From assembly GCA_965218865.1 (NCBI GenBank), contig CBDCME010000032.1, positions 105,452 through 169,451 on the forward strand: a stretch of DNA of 64,000 nucleotides. Reading direction: 5' to 3'. Under the pieces are notes generated by a model. That model did not search any database. It was not told where the DNA came from and saw only the letters and a list, made by a program, of their open reading frames with translations. Shown here in pieces: positions 56,014-64,000 of the stretch (position 1 is its first letter; each line of letters opens with the position of its first letter). This stretch comes from CBDCME01 sp965218865 (GTDB lineage Bacteria > Pseudomonadota > Alphaproteobacteria > JAAXGF01). A program made the position numbers and the translations under genes.

Positions 56014-57468
56014 ATGCCAACCGACGTTGATACGCGCGATACCGTTCGTTCCATAACCGATGGCGATTACAAATACGGTTTCGTCACCGACATCGAATCG
56101 GATTACGCTCCCCGCGGTCTCAACGAGGACGTGGTACGGTTCATTTCGGAACGTAAGCAAGAACCGGATTGGCTTTTGGATTGGCGCCTCGAGGCGTTTC
56201 GTCATTGGACGACGATGACGGAACCGAACTGGTCCAGCGTGCGCTACCCGGCGATCGATTATCAGAACGCCTATTATTTCGCGGCGCCGAAAACGAAACA
56301 AAAGCCAAAGAGTCTCGACGAGATCGATCCCGAGCTTCTGCGCACCTACGAGAAACTCGGCATTCCGTTGAAGGAACAGGAGGTTCTCGCGGGCGTCGCG
56401 GTGGACGCCGTTTTCGACAGCGTCTCGGTTGCCACGACCTTCAAGGAAAAATTGGCGGAACTCGGAATTATCTTTTGCCCGTTCTCGGAGGCGGTCGCCG
56501 ATCATCCGGAACTCGTGCGCAAGTATTTGGGCAGCGTCGTGCCCTCGGCCGATAATTTTTTCGCGACGCTGAATTCCGCGGTGTTCAGCGACGGCTCTTT
56601 CGTTTACCTGCCGCCCGGCATCCGTTGTCCCATGGAGTTGTCGACTTATTTCCGCATCAACGCCAAGGATACCGGCCAATTCGAGCGGACCCTGATCATC
56701 GCCGATGAGGGCAGTTATGTCAGCTACCTCGAGGGTTGCACGGCGCCGATGCGGGACGAGAATCAGCTTCACGCGGCGGTCGTCGAACTGGTGGCCATGG
56801 ACGACGCCGAGATCAAGTATTCCACGGTCCAGAACTGGTATCCGGGCGATAAGAACGGCAAGGGCGGGATCTACAACTTCGTGACCAAGCGCGGCGCCTG
56901 CCGAGGGCGCAATTCGAAGATCTCGTGGACCCAGGTGGAAACCGGCTCGGCCATCACCTGGAAGTATCCCAGCTGCATCCTCGAAGGGGATAATTCGGTC
57001 GGTGAATTCTATTCGGTCGCGGTCGCCAACAATTACCAGCAGGCCGATACAGGCACCAAGATGATCCACATCGGCGCTAACACCCGGAGCACGATCATTT
57101 CCAAGGGAATTTCGGCCGGCCACGGCCAAAATACCTATCGTGGGCTGGTCCGCGCCCTGCCCAGCGCCGAAAAGGCGCGAAACTACACCCAATGCGATTC
57201 GCTCCTGCTCGGCGATCAGTGCGGCGCCCACACCGTTCCGTACATCGAGTCGATGAACCGTTTCGCCATCGTCGAGCACGAGGCGACGACCTCCAAGATC
57301 AGCGACGACCAGCTCTTCTATTGCCTGCAACGCGGCCTTTCTGCGGAGGAAGCCGTTTCGATGATCGTCAACGGATTTTGCAAGCAGGTCTTGCAGCAAC
57401 TGCCGATGGAATTCGCCGTCGAGGCACAGAAACTCGTGGGGATAAGCCTCGAAGGCAGCGTCGGCTGA
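56014..57468 (+). CDS. sufB: Fe-S cluster scaffold complex subunit SufB
   Basis: A 484-residue SufB subunit of the SufBC2D scaffold. Conserved parts are FVYLPPGIRCPMELSTYFRI, VSYLEGCTAPMRDENQLHA and NYTQCDSLLLGDQCGAHTVP, the last with the Cys used for cluster or persulfide handling. The start is ATG 56014, preceded by GAAGAG; a GTG one codon earlier is in frame. sufC follows within 25 bp. The long antisense open frame here is a shadow. Confidence 0.95.
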   Translation: MPTDVDTRDTVRSITDGDYKYGFVTDIESDYAPRGLNEDVVRFISERKQEPDWLLDWRLEAFRHWTTMTEPNWSSVRYPAIDYQNAYYFAAPKTKQKPKSLDEIDPELLRTYEKLGIPLKEQEVLAGVAVDAVFDSVSVATTFKEKLAELGIIFCPFSEAVADHPELVRKYLGSVVPSADNFFATLNSAVFSDGSFVYLPPGIRCPMELSTYFRINAKDTGQFERTLIIADEGSYVSYLEGCTAPMRDENQLHAAVVELVAMDDAEIKYSTVQNWYPGDKNGKGGIYNFVTKRGACRGRNSKISWTQVETGSAITWKYPSCILEGDNSVGEFYSVAVANNYQQADTGTKMIHIGANTRSTIISKGISAGHGQNTYRGLVRALPSAEKARNYTQCDSLLLGDQCGAHTVPYIESMNRFAIVEHEATTSKISDDQLFYCLQRGLSAEEAVSMIVNGFCKQVLQQLPMEFAVEAQKLVGISLEGSVG

Positions 57469-57492
57469 CAGTTGACCGGGATGGGAATGAAG

Positions 57493-58269
57493 ATGCTTGA
57501 AATCCGAAATCTGCATGTCACGGTGGCGGAAAAGCCGATTCTTCGCGGCATCGACCTGGTCGTAAACCCGGGCGAGGTGCACGCCATCATGGGGCCGAAC
57601 GGGTCGGGAAAGAGTACCCTCGCCCATGTCCTTTCCGGTCGCGATGGATACGAAGTGACCAAAGGGACCGTAAGCTTCGACGGTCGCGATCTGTTAGCTT
57701 TGGCACCCGAGGAGCGGGCCCGCGAGGGCATATTTCTGGCCTTCCAATATCCGGTCGAAATTCCCGGCGTCGGCGGCATGAATTTTCTCAAGACGGCGCT
57801 GAACGCGATCCGCCGCGAGCGCGGCCAGGACCCGCTCGACGCGGTCGAATTCCTCCAACTCGTGCGCGCCAAGATGGGCCAACTGGAAATGGATGACTCG
57901 CTCTTGAAACGCGCCGTCAACGTCGGCTTTTCCGGCGGCGAGAAGAAGCGCAACGAAATTCTGCAAATGTTGGTGCTCGAACCCCACCTCGCGATCCTGG
58001 ACGAAACCGATTCGGGCCTCGACATCGATGCCCTCAAGATCGTTGCCGACGGAATCAACGCCATGCGTGGTCCCGACCATGCCATCGTCATGATCACCCA
58101 TTATCAACGGCTCTTGAATCACGTCGTCCCCGATTGGGTCCACGTGCTGGCGCACGGACGTATCGCGCGGACAGGCGGAAAGGAACTGGCGATTGCCTTG
58201 GAGGAAAGCGGTTACGCCCAGGTCGAAAATCCCGTGGCGTCGGAGACCGGAGCGCCGTCGCCGCCATGA
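57493..58269 (+). CDS. sufC: SUF ATPase SufC
   Basis: A 258-residue ABC-type ATPase that drives conformational change of SufB-SufD. Walker A is GPNGSGKSTLAHVLSG, the signature is GFSGGEKKRNEILQML, Walker B is LAILDETDSGLDIDAL and the H-loop is IVMITHYQRLL. Three ATGs lie close together (57481, 57487, 57493); I take the one beginning MLEIRNLHV, where homology starts. Its stop overlaps the sufD start (ATGA). Confidence 0.93.
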   Translation: MLEIRNLHVTVAEKPILRGIDLVVNPGEVHAIMGPNGSGKSTLAHVLSGRDGYEVTKGTVSFDGRDLLALAPEERAREGIFLAFQYPVEIPGVGGMNFLKTALNAIRRERGQDPLDAVEFLQLVRAKMGQLEMDDSLLKRAVNVGFSGGEKKRNEILQMLVLEPHLAILDETDSGLDIDALKIVADGINAMRGPDHAIVMITHYQRLLNHVVPDWVHVLAHGRIARTGGKELAIALEESGYAQVENPVASETGAPSPP

Positions 58270-59590
58270 CGAATCCCGAGGAAGCCTATGTCGCGCAATT
58301 CGCGGCGGCCAGGGATTCCCTGCCTGGGAGCGACCTGCCGTGGCTCGCGACTCTTCGCGAGGAGGGCATCGACCGCTTCTTTGAATTGGGTTTCGCGACG
58401 CCAAAGAACGAGGTCTGGAAGTACACCAATCTGAGAGCCCTCGTGAAGACCCCCTTCGCCGCCGCTTCGGCCGTCGAAAACGGGATACACGAATCGCTCT
58501 TGGCGCCGTATCGGCTGAGCGGGGAAACCCACTCCCTGGTTTTCGTCAACGGCTTTCACCGGGCCGATCTCTCTCGCCTCGGCGAATTGCCCGCGGGCGT
58601 CGAGGCCGGCGGTCTGGCTTCGATCCTCGAAACCGATCCCGAAGCGGTCGAATCTCATCTCGGCCGTATTGCCAACCGAAAAGAACAGTCACTCGTGGCC
58701 TTGAATACGGCCCTCATGGCCGACGGCGCGGTGGTAATACTCGGTCCCGGGATTCGCGTTGACGAACCGATACATCTGCTCTTCGTCGCCACGGGACGGG
58801 AAAAGCCCGCCGCCTTTCACCTTCGCAATCTAATCGTCGCCGCTCCCGGCAGCGCCGTTACCATCGTCGAAACCTACCTCGCCACCGACGAGGGAAGCTA
58901 TTGGACCGACGCGACCACGGAAGTCGTCGCGGCGACCGGGGCCGAGGTTCGACACGTCAAACTACAGTCCGAGGGTTCGGAAGCCTTTCATCTTGCATCG
59001 ACCCAGGCTCGGCTCGAGGACGAAGGCCGCTACGACAGCTTTGATGTGTCGCTCGGGGCCCGGCTCGCGCGCAACGAAATCCACACCGTGCTATCCGGGA
59101 CCAAGGCGCAGTGCCGCCTGCGTGGTGTCTTCCTCGGCCGGCGGCGGCAGCACCTCGACACCACTACGGTCATCGACCATCGCCAGGCGGACAGCGTCAG
59201 CGAAGAGGTCTACAAGGGCGTCCTCGACGATACCGCCCGGGGCGTCTTCCAGGGCAAGATCATCGTCCGTCCCGGCGCTCAAAAGACCGACGCGCGTCAG
59301 ATGAACAAGAACCTTCTCCTCTCCACCGCCGCCCGGATGAACACCAAGCCGGAACTGAGGATCGACGCGGACGACGTCAAGTGCAGCCACGGCGCGACGG
59401 TCGGCGACCTCGACCCGGAAGCATTGTTCTATTTGCGCGCCCGCGGTCTGGACGAGGTGGGGGCGCGGCGGCTCCTGATCGGCGCGTTCATCGACGAACT
59501 GGTGACGTCGATCGATGTCCCGGCCGCGCGCGCCCATTGCGGCAGGGCCATTTCGCGTTGGTTGGGACATCTTTCCACGCGGGCGCACCA

Positions 59591-59594
<4 letters not shown>
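58266..59594 (+). CDS. sufD: Fe-S cluster scaffold complex subunit SufD
   Basis: A 442-residue SufD, the non-catalytic partner of SufB. Family features are KNEVWKYTNLRAL near residue 45, the beta-helix core, and the conserved C-terminal region GKIIVRPGAQKTDARQMNKN and DDVKCSHGATVGDLDPEALFYL with the His implicated in assembly. It is coupled to sufC and sufS by four-base ATGA overlaps at both ends. Confidence 0.94.
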
Positions 59595-60861
<1,267 letters not shown>

Positions 60862-60862
<1 letters not shown>

Positions 60863-61311
60863 TGACCGAGGTGCGCGAACTTTACCAGGAACTGATCCTC
60901 GACCATTGCAAGCACCCCGCAACTACGGCCGCCTGCCCAACCCCGACCGCTGCGCCACCGGACACAATCCCCTGTGCGGCGACAAGCTGGTTTTTGACGT
61001 TGTCGATCGAGGACGATGTCGTCAAGGAGGCGCGCTTCGAGGGCGAGGGCTGCGCCATATCGACCGCGTCGGCTTCCCTGATGAGCGAACTGATCGTCGG
61101 CAAGACGACCGATGAAGTGAACGCTCTATTCACGCGATTCCACAAAATGGTCACGAGCAAGGACGGCGCCGACGATTTTTCCGGACTCGACAAACTCGCG
61201 GTGTTCTCCGGCGTGAGGGATTATCCGCTTCGCGTCAAATGCGCGACCTTGGCTTGGCATAGTCTCAAGGCGGCACTGGCGCGCGATTCAGATACCGTCA
61301 CCACCGAATGA
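60862..61311 (+). CDS. sufU: SufU-like sulfur acceptor, with compensating frameshifts
   Basis: A SufU/IscU-like protein that accepts persulfide from SufS. The frame starts ELYQELILDHCK and later has FEGEGCAISTASASLMSEL, FHKMVTSKD and a C-terminal Cys (VKCATLAW). Between about 60912 and 61009 the conserved residues (APRNYGRLPNPDR..GHNPLCGDKLVF, including the Cys-Gly-Asp ligand motif) lie in another frame, while the annotated frame gives unrelated Pro/Thr/Ala sequence. One missing and one extra base restore the family sequence, so this is either sequencing error or a damaged gene. Confidence 0.85.
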
Positions 61312-61323
61312 GGGCAGCGATCC

Positions 61324-61713
61324 ATGGACAACGAATTCGATTTCGACTCCCCGCCCGAGAAACCGGGTCCGGCGGCCGAGGTGGCAAACTTGGAAACGCG
61401 AGTGATCGACGCTTTGCGAACCGTCTTTGACCCGGAAATCCCGGTCAATATTTACGAGCTCGGTTTGATCTATGGAATCGACATTGGCGCCGACGGCAAG
61501 GTCGAAATCGTCATGACCTTGACCTCGCCCGGCTGCCCCGTCGCCGGCTCGTTGCCGAACGAAGTAGCCGATAGCGTCCGCGCCGTCGCGGGCATCAGCG
61601 ACGCGAGCGTCGAGCTTGTCTTTGATCCTCCCCTGGGGCCCGGAACTCATGTCGGAAGCCGCCCGCCTGGAGTTGGGGTTCTTCTGAACCGAGGACAGTA
61701 TACGAATTTTTAG
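61324..61713 (+). CDS. sufT: SufT-type MIP18/DUF59 protein, C-terminal frameshift
   Basis: A 129-residue DUF59 protein that helps Fe-S maturation. The core is RVIDALRTVFDPEIPVNIYELGLIYG (DPEIP..YELGLIY motif) and TLTSPGCPVAGSLPNEV with the conserved Cys. After VELVFDPP the frame is shifted by one extra C in the run CCCC near 61632; removing it gives WGPELMSEAARLELGFF and a stop at 61687, the normal family ending. sufT is 12 bp after sufU. Confidence 0.88.
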   Translation: MDNEFDFDSPPEKPGPAAEVANLETRVIDALRTVFDPEIPVNIYELGLIYGIDIGADGKVEIVMTLTSPGCPVAGSLPNEVADSVRAVAGISDASVELVFDPPLGPGTHVGSRPPGVGVLLNRGQYTNF

Positions 61714-62085
61714 ACTAGGCGATTCATAAATCGTTCCGTGGTCCCCCCTTATTGGAATCTCCGAACAATCGAAATCTCGGTTTTTGGCACGACTTCCGCA
61801 ACAGGAAGCTCCTCGAACCGCCACGGCGGCGAGAGGATCAATTGTGTTATTCGCCGCCTCTCAAGTTCCCTTTCCCACCGGAAGAGGTTCGGACCGCGCG
61901 ACCGGCAACAATTTCCTGCCACGAGGCGCGATCTTCCAAAGGTGAATGCCCTCGGGACACGGCGTCTCGGCAGTGCCGACCCTCGATCCAAGGCGGCCGC
62001 GTTCCCCTCAAACGGCTGGAATAAGGCGTCGTGATTAATTCATAAATAGGTAAACTGTCCTCGGTTTTAAGCGTAGCAACTGAAT
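61714..62085. other. Gap after suf operon, unrecognised
   Basis: Open frames on both strands lack homology. The minus strand here may contain the lost end of the Rieske gene, since its third frame is open through 61847, but no conserved motif is visible. No sufA or iscA is present. Confidence 0.35.
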
Positions 62086-62445
62086 CTAGGTTTTCCAAAA
62101 CGCCCTTCGCCGGGTCAGAACGCCTACCCGACAAAACGACCATTTCTCCAACCACCGCCGCGCCGACCCCGGACAACGACGCCCGGCACAAGGGCCGAAA
62201 ACGCAGTAGCCGTCCTCTATGCGGAATTGGGCTCCATGGGTGGCGCATTGGATAAGTTTTTTGTCCAGGGTCAAAAACCTGTCGGGCACCCAGTCCAAAG
62301 GGGTCCCGCGATGAGGGCAGACGTTTTCATACGCAAAGACGCCTTCGGGGGTACGCACCAGGACCAAGCTGCGCGAATCGTGTTCGATCCCCTTCGCGCC
62401 ATTGATGGGGATTTCGTCGAGGCGGCAGAGCGCGTGGTTCGTCAA
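62086..62445 (-). CDS. Rieske [2Fe-2S] protein, C-terminal frameshift
   Basis: A small soluble Rieske ferredoxin. From a TTG start at 62445 it reads MTNHALCRLDEIPINGAKG, with cluster ligands in NVCPHRGTPLDW (Cys, His) and IQCATHGAQFRIEDG (Cys, His). After FGPCAG near 62185 the family pattern (S-L-x-x-V-x-x...VVLSG) is found in another frame (ASLSGVGAAVVGEMVVLSG), so one base has been lost or gained. The gene lies 19 bp after the YciI gene and is probably co-transcribed. Confidence 0.8.
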   Translation of the reverse strand: MTNHALCRLDEIPINGAKGIEHDSRSLVLVRTPEGVFAYENVCPHRGTPLDWVPDRFLTLDKKLIQCATHGAQFRIEDGYCVFGPCAGRRCPGSARRWLEKWSFCRVGVLTRRRAFWKT

Positions 62446-62464
62446 CCTCGGCGACCCCGGTCGC

Positions 62465-62756
62465 CTAGGTCGCTGGAGCGCCGATCAACCAACGCCAGGG
62501 TCTGATTTCGACCCGCCCGAAAACGCCCGCCTTTGCGTAGGGATCACCCTCGGCGAAGCGCTGAGCGGCGCCGAGGTCCTCGGCCTCGATGATCAACAAA
62601 CTGCCGGTTGGCGCGGTACCCTGCGAATTGAGGTAGGGACCAGCGGCCTTCAGGCGCTCACCTTGGGCCCTAAGATAAGCGAGGTGGGCCTCTCGGTTTG
62701 GCGGCTCTCAACTCGGCGGCCGCTTGCTTGTCGGAACACGATTTGACGAAGAGCAA
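62465..62756 (-). pseudogene. YciI-like protein, one-base frameshift
   Basis: From a TTG start at 62756 with AGAGGA upstream, LLFVKSCSDKQAAAELRAAK is followed, one frame over, by REAHLAYLRAQGERLKAAGP, LLIIEAEDLGAAQRFAEGDP, and YAKAGVFGRVEIRPWRWLIG, ending at TAG 62465. An extra A in the run AAA near 62661 explains the break (AANREAHLAY in the family). YciI-like proteins have a ferredoxin-like fold with a His-Asp pair and an ill-defined enzymatic role. Confidence 0.8.
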
Positions 62757-62853
62757 GGTACCGGGTCCTCTTCACTGTTCGAACGCGCCGTACTCTAGAC
62801 CAAAGCGTGTCCACCGGCCAGGGCGCCGGAGCCAGCCATCGTGGACGATGTTT

Positions 62854-63888
62854 CTAACCTCCGGAGGCCGAGGATTCCTCCAAGGGCCACCGCGCCCGCG
62901 GCGGGGTATCGAGGCCATCGCGAATTCCGAGCCGCAATCTCTCGATCCCCGCCCAGGCGATCATCGCCGCGTTGTCGGTGCAGAGCTCCTGCGGCGGGGC
63001 GACCAAGCGCAGTCCATGGGTTTCGGCCAAGGACGCGAGCCGGGCGCGCAGAACCCGATTGGCGGCAACACCGCCGGCGACGACGAACACCGATCCGCGC
63101 GGGTGACGGCGAGAATAGATTTCGATCGCGTTGGCGCTGCGGTCGACGAGGGTGTCGGCCACCGCGTCCTGAAAACTCGCGCAGAGATCGGCGATGTCCC
63201 CATCCGAGAAACCGTCCGTACCCAGACCGGCTACCGCGTACCGCACCGCCGTCTTCAGGCCGGAGAACGAGAAATCGCACCCCGGCCGGCCTTTCATCGG
63301 CCGGGGCAGACTGAAACGCTTGGGGTCACCGACCGACGCCCTTTCCTCGACCGCCGGTCCCCCGGGAAACCCGAGGCCGAGCATTCGCGCGGTTTTGTCG
63401 AAGGCTTCCCCGACCGCGTCGTCGACGGTCGTGCCCAGACGCGTGTATCGACCTGGTCCCGAGGTAATCAAGAGCTGACAGTGCCCGCCCGACACGAGCA
63501 GCAGCAGGAAGGGAAAATCGATCTCGTGCGTCAATCGCACCGAAAGAGCGTGGCCTTCCAAATGATTCACGGCGACGAGGGGGATTCGGTGAACGGCGGC
63601 AATCGCTTTCGCGGTCGTCAATCCGACCATCACGCCTCCGATCAGGCCGGGACCCGCGGTCGCGGCGACCCCGGCGAGGCCGTCGAAGCCGACGCTCGCC
63701 CGAGACATGGCCGCGGCAATCAGGTGGTCAACGTGTTCGACGTGGGCCCTAGCGGCAACCTCCGGCACCACCCCGCCAAAGGCGGCATGGTCCTGAGAGA
63801 GGACCAGGTTCGCCATTATCTTTCGGTCGCTGGCGACGACGGCGGCAGCCGTTTCGTCGCAACTGGTTTCGATCCCAAGGACGATCAT
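62854..63888 (-). CDS. tsaD: tRNA N6-adenosine threonylcarbamoyltransferase
   Basis: A 344-residue Kae1/TsaD enzyme that transfers the threonylcarbamoyl group to A37 of ANN-decoding tRNAs, with TsaB and TsaE. Signatures are VLGIETSCDETAAAVV at the start, the metal-binding AHVEHVDHLIAAA, LLLLVSGGHCQLL, LGLGFPGGPAVEERA and CTDNAAMIAWAG. Length and start (ATG 63888) are normal. It precedes the YciI gene by 97 bp in the same direction. Confidence 0.95.
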   Translation of the reverse strand: MIVLGIETSCDETAAAVVASDRKIMANLVLSQDHAAFGGVVPEVAARAHVEHVDHLIAAAMSRASVGFDGLAGVAATAGPGLIGGVMVGLTTAKAIAAVHRIPLVAVNHLEGHALSVRLTHEIDFPFLLLLVSGGHCQLLITSGPGRYTRLGTTVDDAVGEAFDKTARMLGLGFPGGPAVEERASVGDPKRFSLPRPMKGRPGCDFSFSGLKTAVRYAVAGLGTDGFSDGDIADLCASFQDAVADTLVDRSANAIEIYSRRHPRGSVFVVAGGVAANRVLRARLASLAETHGLRLVAPPQELCTDNAAMIAWAGIERLRLGIRDGLDTPPRARWPLEESSASGG

Positions 63889-64000
63889 GGCCTACCTCTC
63901 GCGCGGGCGGCACCCACATCGCCAATACGCTCTTTGCAGGGCCATTTCCATGAATTAGTTTATCCGGGCGATGCTCGGACCCTCCACCACTCCGGGAAGA

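Noticed and set aside
55675..57627. A 650-codon open frame antisense to sufB
   Set aside because: It lies opposite a well-conserved sufB and part of sufC, has no recognisable motif, and reflects GC-rich third positions.

Overview
This 64 kb GC-rich window is chromosomal DNA of an alphaproteobacterium, most like the Rhodospirillales. The evidence is the conserved order rpiB-glyA-nrdR-ribD-ribE-ribB-ribH-nusB-thiL with hppA beyond it, and the presence of MucR, a DivK/PleD pair, an EipB-like (DUF1849) envelope protein, RpoH with its own box motif, and a SUF operon headed by an Rrf2 regulator. I saw no rRNA, tRNA or CRISPR array.

Layout. 1-2.8 kb is a scrap region with an IS110 end, a cupredoxin and an IS256 remnant. 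3.0-5.5 kb holds divergent manC and rpoH. An IS5-type element (5.7-7.2 kb) separates rpoH from the proton pyrophosphatase hppA. An IS630-type element (IS630-A, copy 1) sits between hppA and the riboflavin/one-carbon cluster (10.6-18.3 kb), which reads leftward from rpiB to a FliL-like gene whose end the IS has changed. 18.3-22.3 kb is a nested transposon: IS1634-type inside a dead IS110, itself inside a palindromic repeat. 22.4-28.7 kb carries mucR and a complete branched-chain amino-acid ABC transporter (livK-DUF-livF-livG-livM-livH). 29-34 kb holds rpmG, an aldehyde dehydrogenase, pleD-divK and an EipB-like gene.

34-54 kb is accessory DNA. It contains a decayed defence island: a type III restriction-modification system (res with an amber codon, a GIY-YIG gene, mod with a frameshift), a RelE-like/UvrD helicase with an amber codon, and an HsdR tail cut by IS630-A copy 2. 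This is followed by a pile-up of IS630-A copies 3 and 4, a second IS630 type, IS256 and a second IS1634-type copy. Between them survive a Sel1-repeat gene and an EAL-domain fragment. From 54 kb the core genome resumes: cutA, a secreted protein, the suf operon (iscR-like, sufB, C, D, S, U, T) with a recognisable IscR-type operator, then Rieske and YciI genes and tsaD.

The most informative non-coding structures are three copies of a 109-bp CTAG-bounded repeat that supplies the stop codon of two genes, and a 71-bp palindromic unit into which both IS110 copies have inserted at the same place and in the same orientation. Single-base indels are unusually dense between 60.9 and 62.8 kb, which may be sequencing error or genuine decay.
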